Shown: positions 26,494 through 34,518 of the stretch, piece by piece
Position numbering within the stretch: the stretch's first letter is position 1
Layout: every line of letters starts with the position of its first letter
Assembly (NCBI GenBank): GCA_937995835.1
Contig: CALKIV010000027.1
Coordinates: 101,153-165,152 of the forward strand
Direction: 5' to 3'
DNA length: 64,000 nucleotides
From: an uncultured Dysgonomonas sp.
Lineage (GTDB): Bacteria; Bacteroidota; Bacteroidia; Bacteroidales; Dysgonomonadaceae
Notes under the pieces: model-generated
What the model was told of the DNA's origin: nothing
Database searches by the model: none
What the model saw: the letters and a program-made list of their open reading frames with translations, nothing else
Made by a program: the position numbers and the translations under genes

Positions 26494-27963
26494 ATGGACA
26501 TTAACGAAATAAAAGCTCGCAGATCGGAGCCTTGGAGAGAAGAACTCAGAAAATCGATCAAGCCAAAAGAAAGAGGTGAACTAGCCCGAGTGAAAATGCC
26601 TTCACTTGATCCTGCATATAGAATAACCACGATTTACGAAGAAGTGAATCAAGGTTTGACAGCAGAACAAGCACAAATGGAAGCAAGACGTTGCTTAGAC
26701 TGTGCCAATCCTACTTGTATGCAAGGATGCCCTGTGAGCATCAATATTCCTTCTTTTGTGAAGAACATCGAAAGAGGAGAATTTCTTGAAGCAGCAAAAG
26801 TTCTGAAAGAGTCTAGTACTCTTCCAGCGGTCTGTGGACGTGTTTGCCCTCAAGAAAGACAATGTGAGGCACAATGTATCTACATTCAAAAGATGAGCAA
26901 AGAACCGGTAGCTATTGGCTTCCTTGAGCGCTTTGCTGCAGACTATGAACGCGAAAGCGGTCAAGCATCTACTCCGGAAGTAGCTCCTGCAAATGGCATC
27001 AAAATTGCTGTAGTAGGGTCAGGACCTGCAGGACTGGCTTTTGCCGGAGATATGATCAAGTTTGGATATGATGTAACAGTGTTTGAAGCTTTACACCAAA
27101 TTGGAGGTGTTTTAAAATATGGTATTCCGGAATTCCGTCTACCAACTTCAGTAGTTGATTTCGAAATTGAAACTCTTACCCGTATGGGTGTGAAGTTTGT
27201 GAAAGACGTGATCGTTGGAAAAACTATCAGCCAACAAGACTTGATCGACGAAGGTTTCAAAGGTGTATTTGTGGCAAGTGGAGCAGGATTGCCAAACTTC
27301 ATGAACATCCCCGGAGAAAACCTAAATGGCGTGATGTCGTCTAACGAATTCCTTACTCGCGTCAACTTGATGGATGCATCTCACCCTGATAGTGACACTC
27401 CTGTGGCAAAAGGGAAAAAAGTAGTTGTGATCGGTGGAGGTAACACAGCAATGGATGCCGTGCGTACTGCTAAGCGTATCGGAGCTGAAGAAGCAACCAT
27501 CGTTTATCGCCGTTCGATAGAAGAAATGCCGGCTCGTGTGGAAGAAGTACACCATGCTCAAGAAGAAGGTATCGTATTCAAGACACTTCACAACCCGATT
27601 AAATATGAAGGAAACGAGAATGGGAAAGTATGCCGTGTATTACTTCAAAAAATGGAACTAGGCGAGCCTGATGCTTCCGGACGTCGCAAGCCTGTAGCTA
27701 TCGAAGGGGCTACCGAGTGGCAAGAAGTGGATGAGGTTATCGTGAGTGTAGGTGTTTCACCAAACCCTCTAATTCCTAGAGCGTTCAGCGGCATTGAAGT
27801 CTCTAAATGGGGAACTATTGTGGTAGATCAAGACACTATGCAATCGGCTATTCCTGAGGTATATGCTGGTGGAGACATTGTTCGTGGTGGTGCAACTGTG
27901 ATCCTAGCAATGGGAGATGGTAGAAAAGCCGCTGCAAACATGCATGCAAAATTTATGAAATAA
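26494..27963 (+). CDS. gltA: NADPH-dependent glutamate synthase-like flavoprotein (NfnB/SudA-type large subunit)
   Basis: The 489-residue product carries two N-terminal cysteine groups (RRCLDCANPTCMQGCPV and VCGRVCPQERQCEAQC) for two [4Fe-4S] clusters. Then come an FAD-binding Rossmann motif (VVGSGPAGLAFAG) and an NADPH-binding motif (VVIGGGNTAMDAVRTAKR). Such proteins are annotated as GltA or the glutamate synthase small chain. A glutamate synthase large subunit is not adjacent. Pairing with a NfnA-like gene points to NADH-dependent ferredoxin:NADP+ oxidoreductase instead. A clear terminator follows. Confidence 0.88.
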   Translation: MDINEIKARRSEPWREELRKSIKPKERGELARVKMPSLDPAYRITTIYEEVNQGLTAEQAQMEARRCLDCANPTCMQGCPVSINIPSFVKNIERGEFLEAAKVLKESSTLPAVCGRVCPQERQCEAQCIYIQKMSKEPVAIGFLERFAADYERESGQASTPEVAPANGIKIAVVGSGPAGLAFAGDMIKFGYDVTVFEALHQIGGVLKYGIPEFRLPTSVVDFEIETLTRMGVKFVKDVIVGKTISQQDLIDEGFKGVFVASGAGLPNFMNIPGENLNGVMSSNEFLTRVNLMDASHPDSDTPVAKGKKVVVIGGGNTAMDAVRTAKRIGAEEATIVYRRSIEEMPARVEEVHHAQEEGIVFKTLHNPIKYEGNENGKVCRVLLQKMELGEPDASGRRKPVAIEGATEWQEVDEVIVSVGVSPNPLIPRAFSGIEVSKWGTIVVDQDTMQSAIPEVYAGGDIVRGGATVILAMGDGRKAAANMHAKFMK

Positions 27964-27990
27964 AAGAAATTACCAGTTTTCTATAGAGGG

Positions 27991-28028
27991 AGAGCATTGC
28001 AGCTAAGTTAGTTGCAATGCTCTTTTTT
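27991..28028 (+). terminator. Rho-independent terminator of the NfnAB-like operon
   Basis: An 11-bp stem (27991-28001 with 28013-28023, core GAGCATTGCA) with an 11-nt loop is followed by seven T. The minus-strand glycosyltransferase ends just beyond, but there is no T-run in that direction. Confidence 0.85.
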
Positions 28029-28034
28029 TGAATT

Positions 28035-29135
28035 TTATCGAGACTTCCAGAAGTCAATATATTGTTGAGCCACCTTAACATGGTCGTGATATTCTTCAAC
28101 AAACGCTCTCCCGTTTTTCGACCATTGTGACAAGTTTTTCTTATTTATCAAGACATTTTCTAATGCTTCTTCTATTCCTTTTTCGGTTGGATAAACATTT
28201 ATGATCGGACGATTAGCCACATCCCCCATCAGGTCATACATTTCAGGCTCACCACCACTGATCGCCACTTTACCCAAAGCCATTGCCTGCAACGGATTCA
28301 TTGATGGTGAATGAGAGTAAAGCTGATCAAGAAGCACATCTGCACTCAGCAGCAACCGTTGATATTCTTCATAACTTACTGACTCCACAACAAGAGCCTC
28401 TACCTCTTCAGGATGTTTTTTAACAAAGTCTAAAAGTATTTTCTTCATCAAGTCCGTTCCTTTATATTCTGTACGGATTTTGTCAATACCAATAAAAAAT
28501 TTAATTCGCCCTAACACATCTGATACACCGTTGAAAGCTATTGCTGCACAATCAATAGGCAATGGAATATATTTTAGTTTATCGCCATGTTCGTCTTCAT
28601 AAGACACATAATATTCATAGAGGCAAGCAATAATTCCATCTACTTTATCTGCAATATATGTATTTAACTCTTCTCTTGGAGTATTCAGCCATTTATCAAT
28701 CAAATACTTATTAAACCCCAGATTGGTATTATGACCTTCAACAAAAAATTCTGAGTATTTAAATTTTTTATTTGTCAAGCAAGCTTTCACCCAGTAGCTA
28801 TCGTCACCAAAAGCACCAAGAAATATCTTTTTATTATTCTTTTTCAACTGATTGAAAAAATATCGGTTGGCTCGCACACTCAAAGTTAAGAAACAAGGAT
28901 TGATGATCTGCACCACATCATAATCTTTGAATTGGCGAAATGCTCTAAATGTCTTCCACAAAGCTTTTACAGTCTCTATGAGTCCCGAACTTTGGCGAGT
29001 GAGATCAACATCTCTTTCATACTGTTTATGTCCATCGCCATCGGAGGCAAGCAGCACCTCATGCCCCAAACTTCGTAGCCCCTCAGCTAAAGTTAGATGT
29101 AAACGACTATATTCTCCGATCAATAGTATCCTCAT
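28035..29135 (-). CDS. GT4-like glycosyltransferase
   Basis: The 366-residue protein has a GT-B layout: an N-terminal Rossmann half starting MRILLIGEYSRLHLTLAEGL with SLGHEVLLASDGDGH, and a C-terminal half. The latter holds FIGIDKIRTEYKGTDLM, then LLLSADVLLDQLYSHSPSMNPLQAMALGKVAISGGEPE-type donor-site motifs (seen as SPSMNPLQAMALGK and GEPEM), the place of the E-x7-E motif. It has no signal peptide, so it acts in the cytoplasm, probably in surface polysaccharide or glycoprotein synthesis. It stands alone, convergent with the upstream operon and separated from the SusD gene by a terminator. Donor and acceptor are unknown. Confidence 0.75.
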   Translation of the reverse strand: MRILLIGEYSRLHLTLAEGLRSLGHEVLLASDGDGHKQYERDVDLTRQSSGLIETVKALWKTFRAFRQFKDYDVVQIINPCFLTLSVRANRYFFNQLKKNNKKIFLGAFGDDSYWVKACLTNKKFKYSEFFVEGHNTNLGFNKYLIDKWLNTPREELNTYIADKVDGIIACLYEYYVSYEDEHGDKLKYIPLPIDCAAIAFNGVSDVLGRIKFFIGIDKIRTEYKGTDLMKKILLDFVKKHPEEVEALVVESVSYEEYQRLLLSADVLLDQLYSHSPSMNPLQAMALGKVAISGGEPEMYDLMGDVANRPIINVYPTEKGIEEALENVLINKKNLSQWSKNGRAFVEEYHDHVKVAQQYIDFWKSR

Positions 29136-29206
29136 ATCTTAATAAAAGTAACTCTCATCTTACAAACTTAACCTAATTCTGATATAAAATCTCTCGAAAC
29201 AAAGCA

Positions 29207-29254
29207 TAAAAAAACTGTGTCAGCATAATAAATCACTTTATTTTACTGACACAG
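29207..29254 (-). terminator. Rho-independent terminator of the third SusC/SusD pair
   Basis: CTGTGTCAG (29215-29223) pairs with CTGACACAG (29246-29254). On the minus strand a run of seven T follows. It starts 41 bp past the SusD stop, so the glycosyltransferase gene beyond is probably a separate unit. Confidence 0.8.
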
Positions 29255-29294
29255 GAATAATTTATAATCTTATTGACAGGTTAGGTCTTAGTTA

Positions 29295-31022
29295 TTATTT
29301 ATATTCAGGATTTTGAAGATATTCATCTTTATTTTCTATCACATCTAAGAACGTTTGCGGAATCGGACGTACCCAATGATGCTCTTTTACATTAGCTGCA
29401 TCCGGATTACATTTTTTTATTCTTTCAACGAACTTTTCTCTACCAAAGCGTTTGAGATCAAACCATCTAATTTGCTCTCCTACTAGTTCTCTAGCTCTTT
29501 CATCCAAAATGAAGTCAACATCTTGTATATCTGTCAAAGTCACCTCCATTACGGTCTCGTTACCTTCAACAGCACGGTTTCTGCGAAGCTCGTTCATATA
29601 AGCTAATGCACTTGATTCGCCTATTTTGACTCCTGCTTCTGCAGCTATCAAATACATTTCTGATAAACGAAGCATAAAACCATCTCGTTCACTTCTATCT
29701 TCATCTTTTGTAGCTCTCGAAGGATCTTCAAATTTACGCAACTCAATATATTGCTTCACATTTACGGGTTTTCCTGTTTGGGCATTATACACATTATTTA
29801 TATCTAGCAATTGATATCTTTTATTTGCTCTTTCTCGCTCTTTTGTTGTAGCAACTCTTTTGAGCACATATATTGCAGTGTCAGTCATTAAAGGATAATT
29901 TTTGATCTCTTCTCCAGCCTTTGGAGGGTTATTCATAATCCATGTATCACGGAAATAAACTTCATATCGTTGGTCCTTGTCCTTATCAAATAAGTCTAAA
30001 AGATAGCGGGTCGGCATATAACGATTAAATGGTCGTCCATATTCTACGCTACGTGTCATTCCCGGCTGATCATCATATTTCATATTGAAAAGAAGATGAG
30101 CATTGTTACCCCCATTTCGTATTTGTGTAGCGTTATCCAATTCAAAGTTATAAAGATGATTGTTAGAATAATCTACATACCATATTACCTCTTTGTTTGT
30201 ACTTCCATCACCATTTTTCATATCCCACACCGATGCATAATCTTTTATCAATTCAAATGGAGCACTACTAATAATCTCAGTAGATAAAGTATACGCCTCT
30301 TTATACATGGCATTGTCGTTAGTGAGACTAGCACGAGTGAGAGCCAACCTAGCTTTCAATGCTTTAGCAGCCCAAATCGTAACTCGCCCACCATCATTAT
30401 GAGCAGTAGACAACTGACCACTCTCAATAGCAGTCTTCAAATCAGTAAAAATATGCGTGTAGATATCAGCCGTAGACATTTTTTGAGGAGTCATAATGAT
30501 TTTATCTATAATTGGCTGATCGGAATAGAAAGTATCCCCAAATGTTTCCACTAATATCCAATAATAGAATGCACGTAAGAATCTCGCTTCTGCATCTCGC
30601 TTAATCAATTTATTTGCTAATGCTTCATTATTCAAAGGATTAGGAACTCTTCCTGCATGATATATTGCCATATTACACCAATTTATAGCAGCATAAAATT
30701 TATCAAAATAGGATTTACATCCTGCATTTGTTCCGTCCAGACCAATATCATATGTAGCAATAAGATTATCTACACATCCGGCTGCACCTGCTATAATATC
30801 AGTACCTGTTTCAGTCAATCCTATAGCATCTTCTTTACCTGCCCAATAACGTAGCGATGTATAACAAGCATTCGTTAGATCATCTACTCCGTTTTCTGTA
30901 TCATAATAGCCTCCTTCTATTGTCACATCCTGACGATCCGTTTCGTTCAAAAAGCCATCACAACTAGTGCCAAAGACGAGCGTAAGAAGCATTAATATTA
31001 AAATGTATATATATTTTTTCAT
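29295..31022 (-). CDS. SusD/RagB-family lipoprotein (third pair)
   Basis: The 575-residue product has lipobox Cys21 (GTSC) followed by DGFLNETDRQDV. Family marks are LTNACYTSLRYW, RDAEARFLRAFYYWILVETFG, LRLSEMYLIAAEAGV and DERARELVGEQIRWFDLKRFG. It is the surface binding partner of the SusC protein encoded 23 bp upstream. No glycoside hydrolase gene is attached to this pair within the window. The substrate could be a glycan handled by enzymes elsewhere, or not a plant glycan at all. Confidence 0.95.
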   Translation of the reverse strand: MKKYIYILILMLLTLVFGTSCDGFLNETDRQDVTIEGGYYDTENGVDDLTNACYTSLRYWAGKEDAIGLTETGTDIIAGAAGCVDNLIATYDIGLDGTNAGCKSYFDKFYAAINWCNMAIYHAGRVPNPLNNEALANKLIKRDAEARFLRAFYYWILVETFGDTFYSDQPIIDKIIMTPQKMSTADIYTHIFTDLKTAIESGQLSTAHNDGGRVTIWAAKALKARLALTRASLTNDNAMYKEAYTLSTEIISSAPFELIKDYASVWDMKNGDGSTNKEVIWYVDYSNNHLYNFELDNATQIRNGGNNAHLLFNMKYDDQPGMTRSVEYGRPFNRYMPTRYLLDLFDKDKDQRYEVYFRDTWIMNNPPKAGEEIKNYPLMTDTAIYVLKRVATTKERERANKRYQLLDINNVYNAQTGKPVNVKQYIELRKFEDPSRATKDEDRSERDGFMLRLSEMYLIAAEAGVKIGESSALAYMNELRRNRAVEGNETVMEVTLTDIQDVDFILDERARELVGEQIRWFDLKRFGREKFVERIKKCNPDAANVKEHHWVRPIPQTFLDVIENKDEYLQNPEYK

Positions 31023-31045
31023 GTTGATTTATCTTTAATTATTTA

Positions 31046-34006
31046 TTAAAAGTCAAGATTTACACCAAATACAAGTTGTTTGGTCATCGGGAATGACATT
31101 CCCCCTCCTCTTTCCGGATCATAATCATCCAAACTACTAAATGTTAAAAAGTTTTTAGCTGTTACATATACACGAGCTTTACCTATTCCAATAGATTTTA
31201 ACGTTTTCCCCGGTAAGTTATAAGCTAATGTTATATCCCTTACTTTCACAAACGATCCTTTCTCGTATTTCAGAGTGGACGAGTATCTAGTCTTACTAAA
31301 GTTGTTTGCTTTATTTGGACGAGGATAATCGTTTGATGGATTTTCAGGAGTCCAATAGTTTACATTCGATCCATTTTCAAGACCATCTGTTTTAAATCCT
31401 CTATTATATTCATAATCGATCCATTGTCCTAGTCTAGCATAGACAAAGAATGAAAACTCAAAGTCTCTGTAGTTGAAAGTATTATTAACACCAAAAGTAA
31501 CATCAGGGCGTTGGCTATAGACAACGCGATCATTTGGAGTAATCTTCCCATCTCCATCTGTATCTTGCACTTTAATATCTCCTGGTTCTTGACTATTTAA
31601 TTTGGCTTCAGCCTCTTCTCCTAACTGCCAAATTCCGATTTTCTTATAATCATAAAACACTTTTAATGCTTCTCCAACAAACCAAGCATTACCTTCGTCT
31701 CTTGTAGCTCCGGTACCTAGCTTCTTAATCTTCTCTTTGTTGTGAGAAAGAGTAAAATCCGTATACCATGAGAAGTTTTTTGTTTGCACGTTTACAGAAT
31801 TTAATCCCAGATCAATACCCATAGATTCTGTTTCACCCATATTTTCAAATATTTCCGGATAACCATTTATTGCTGGTATCTTGCGAGGCATCAGTATATC
31901 TCGCGTAAAAGATTTGTAAACATCAACAGATCCTGATAGACGATTATTAAAGAATCCAAAATCAAGTCCCAAGTTATAAACAGCTGTTGTTTCCCACGAA
32001 AGCATCTTATTAGACATTGTTTTAGGGTATAAGCCACTCGCCAATTCATTGTTAAATGAATAAGTAGACATTCCTAAAAGTCCCATGGTTTGATAAGGGT
32101 CGATTGCAGATTGCCCCGATTCTCCCCAGCTTAAGCGCAATTTCATATTAGATATAGCTCTGATATCTTTCAAGAAATTTTCGTCATTCATCCGCCATGC
32201 TAATGCTACAGACGGGAAGTATCCCCATTTCTTGCCCGGAGCAAATACGGATGAGCCATCGGCTCGAAGCGATGCTGTTAAGATATATTTATCTACTAAT
32301 TTGTAATTGACACGCCCAAAGAATGATGCCATTTTTTCCTTTGTAAAACCGCTGCCAATCATTATTTCCTTGCCATTTGATGCCAGATTGTGGAAAATAT
32401 TATCTCCATAAGTTTGATCTTTACCTGACGCCAATGTTGTCTCATTACTGTTATATATCGTACTGGTTCCACCCATCACTTGAAAGTCGTGAATTCCCCA
32501 TACCTTAGAGTATGTCAATACGTTTTCCCAGGTTATTCCATTTTTTATTATATGATTTTTTGACGATTTACTATCCTTGCCTTCGCCATCTAAACTATAC
32601 TTAGAAGTGTAGTATCCTCTTCTTGAATTGTTAACATCAACACCAATGGTTGTTCTGAAAAACAAGTCTTTAGTAACATTCCAATTAAGATACATACTTC
32701 CAAAGAAGCGAGTTCCTGTTGTATTATCTTTCAATGCTCCATTCACATCATCAATCAATGGATTGACCTGCGAAGTGTAACCTGGAGAAGGATACATAAC
32801 TAATTCCCCATTGTCATCATAAGGTTTTGATATAGGTACTATCTTATTAGCCATATTCAATGGGTCACGACGAGTATTGACATCTTTGTAGTTGAAGGTT
32901 ATATTGGTTCCTATTTTTACTTTTTTGGATAAACTATGGTCTAATGCAACTCTACCATTTATTCTCATGTAGTCATCATTCTTGAACAAGCCTTCTTCTC
33001 CTCTATAGCCTAAAGATATAAAATGCTGTGTTTCTTCAGTTCCTCCTGTTATTGACAACTCATAATTTTGATTAAACCCATTGCTCATCAACATATCAGC
33101 ATAGTCAACATCATATCCCTTTTCGAGATATTCCAATTCAAGAGGTGCAAAGACCTTACTATCATCTAGATATTCGTTAGTTTCTCGGTTACGATATGCC
33201 TCACGTTTTAGACGGGCATATTGTTCTGCATTCATAATAGAAGGATAAGAAGAAATCATATTGATAGATGCAAAAGCGTTGAGGGAGATTTTAGATTTCC
33301 CTGTTTTTCCTTTTTTAGTGGTCACAATTATTACACCATTTGCACCACGTGTTCCGTAAATTGCCGTAGACGATGCATCTTTCAACACCTCTATCGATTC
33401 TATATCAGATGGATTAATATCCAACGTCTTTCCATAATCAATTCCGTCTACTAAGATCAATGGCGTATTACTTGCCTTCAACGATCTTTCTCCACGTATG
33501 GTGAAACTTACATCTGCACCGGCTTTTCCCGAAGATGTAGTTAAGTCCATTCCGGCAACCTTACCTTGTAATGCTTCTAGCGCATTAGTTGTGGGTATCG
33601 CCGTGATATCCTTGTTTTTCACAGTAGAAATAGCTCCTGAAACATCTCTTCTTTTCATCACTCCATAGCCTACCACAACCACTTCCTCCAGCGCCTGCAC
33701 ATCTTCTTCTAATGTTATATTAAAAGTTGTCTGGTTTCCTACTTGAATAGATTGATTTATAAAGCCGATGTTAGATACAACTAAAACATCTTGACTACTG
33801 ACATCTGCCACAGTAAATTTTCCATCTAAATCAGTTATAGAGCCTTTGGTAGTCCCTTCCACCTTCACTGTTACGCCAATCATAGGATCACCATAAGTGT
33901 CATTCACAACTCCTGTTACCTGACGAGTCTGAGCAAAAGTCATAACATGAAACATACTCAATAGTAGAATTATGCTTCCCTTCTTAATCTGTTTTTTCAA
34001 ATTCAT
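31046..34006 (-). CDS. SusC-type TonB-dependent outer-membrane transporter (third pair)
   Basis: I start it at the ATG at 34006 (MNLKKQIKKGSIILLLSMFH), which begins a proper signal peptide. The further upstream in-frame codon at 34063 would add 19 charged residues in front of it. The product has 986 residues. It holds a carboxypeptidase-regulatory-like domain (TGVVNDTYGDPMIGVTVKVEG), the TonB-box-like EVVVVGYGVMKRRDVSG, a plug with TPLILVDGIDYG and LKDASSTAIYGTRGANGVI, and a barrel ending QLVFGVNLDF. It is the first gene of a two-gene operon, divergent from the DUF2723 gene. Confidence 0.94.
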   Translation of the reverse strand: MNLKKQIKKGSIILLLSMFHVMTFAQTRQVTGVVNDTYGDPMIGVTVKVEGTTKGSITDLDGKFTVADVSSQDVLVVSNIGFINQSIQVGNQTTFNITLEEDVQALEEVVVVGYGVMKRRDVSGAISTVKNKDITAIPTTNALEALQGKVAGMDLTTSSGKAGADVSFTIRGERSLKASNTPLILVDGIDYGKTLDINPSDIESIEVLKDASSTAIYGTRGANGVIIVTTKKGKTGKSKISLNAFASINMISSYPSIMNAEQYARLKREAYRNRETNEYLDDSKVFAPLELEYLEKGYDVDYADMLMSNGFNQNYELSITGGTEETQHFISLGYRGEEGLFKNDDYMRINGRVALDHSLSKKVKIGTNITFNYKDVNTRRDPLNMANKIVPISKPYDDNGELVMYPSPGYTSQVNPLIDDVNGALKDNTTGTRFFGSMYLNWNVTKDLFFRTTIGVDVNNSRRGYYTSKYSLDGEGKDSKSSKNHIIKNGITWENVLTYSKVWGIHDFQVMGGTSTIYNSNETTLASGKDQTYGDNIFHNLASNGKEIMIGSGFTKEKMASFFGRVNYKLVDKYILTASLRADGSSVFAPGKKWGYFPSVALAWRMNDENFLKDIRAISNMKLRLSWGESGQSAIDPYQTMGLLGMSTYSFNNELASGLYPKTMSNKMLSWETTAVYNLGLDFGFFNNRLSGSVDVYKSFTRDILMPRKIPAINGYPEIFENMGETESMGIDLGLNSVNVQTKNFSWYTDFTLSHNKEKIKKLGTGATRDEGNAWFVGEALKVFYDYKKIGIWQLGEEAEAKLNSQEPGDIKVQDTDGDGKITPNDRVVYSQRPDVTFGVNNTFNYRDFEFSFFVYARLGQWIDYEYNRGFKTDGLENGSNVNYWTPENPSNDYPRPNKANNFSKTRYSSTLKYEKGSFVKVRDITLAYNLPGKTLKSIGIGKARVYVTAKNFLTFSSLDDYDPERGGGMSFPMTKQLVFGVNLDF

Positions 34007-34186
34007 AAATTTATGTTTTTCATTAATTAACTTCAGTACAACTAAATGAATACTTTTCAGCATTTAGCGATTATATACTATTTTAATCTGCTGTTTGAGT
34101 AAGACGCAATGATATTAGATTCTTAATAATTATAGTTCATTTCATCAATATTAGAATTACGGCACATCGTGTGTTGTTAAAAGTAC

Positions 34187-34225
34187 CAAAAGTGTCCTAA
34201 AGAAGGTTTACTAAAGACACTTTTG
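34187..34225. repeat. Perfect 10-bp inverted repeat, possible operator of the third SusC gene
   Basis: CAAAAGTGTC (34187-34196) faces GACACTTTTG (34216-34225) across a 19-bp spacer. The centre-to-centre distance is 29 bp, close to three helical turns, which would suit a dimeric regulator. It lies about 180-220 bp upstream of the SusC start. Confidence 0.45.
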
Positions 34226-34253
34226 CAAAGTCTGCATTTTTTATAAATCCTAC

Positions 34254-34281
34254 GGGGGGATATTTGGTAAAAAGGGGGGGG
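34254..34281. repeat. Two poly-G tracts (G6 and G8)
   Basis: Runs of six G (34254-34259) and eight G (34274-34281) lie 14 bp apart in an otherwise AT-rich promoter region. Such homopolymers are prone to slippage. Confidence 0.8.
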
Positions 34282-34446
34282 TGAATTGACATCTATAATT
34301 ATTATTCTGTAGTAGTACTGAATTGGTAAGCTCCAAAAAGGCTCCCTAAACCATAAAAATTATCTCCTATATGTTTTTAAGAAAGCATTTTTCACATAAA
34401 ATATCAAAAACGACTAGATTAAGGTATTTTCTCTGATCAAATTAAC

Positions 34447-34454
34447 TATCTTTG
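34447..34454 (+). promoter_or_regulatory. Bacteroidetes -7 promoter element for the DUF2723 gene
   Basis: TATCTTTG matches TAnnTTTG exactly, 64 bp before the ATG at 34519. The -33 region (near 34420-34425, TTTTCTCTG) is only a weak match. Confidence 0.6.
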
Positions 34455-34518
34455 CATCCGAATCTTTTAGAAAAATTCATATTCGGCTCATAGCCTAATA
34501 TTTATACATATTTAAAAT

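Larger units (their letters stand above)
34064..34518. other. Control region between the third SusC gene and the DUF2723 gene
   Basis: This 455-bp AT-rich gap between divergent genes has no convincing reading frame. It holds a perfect inverted repeat (34187-34225), two G tracts (34254-34259 and 34274-34281) and a promoter element for the plus-strand gene (34447-34454). I found no clear -7 box for the SusC gene on the minus strand. Confidence 0.6.

Noticed and set aside
34007..34063. N-terminal extension of the third SusC to 34063
   Set aside because: It would put 19 charged residues ahead of the signal peptide; the ATG at 34006 gives a normal export signal.
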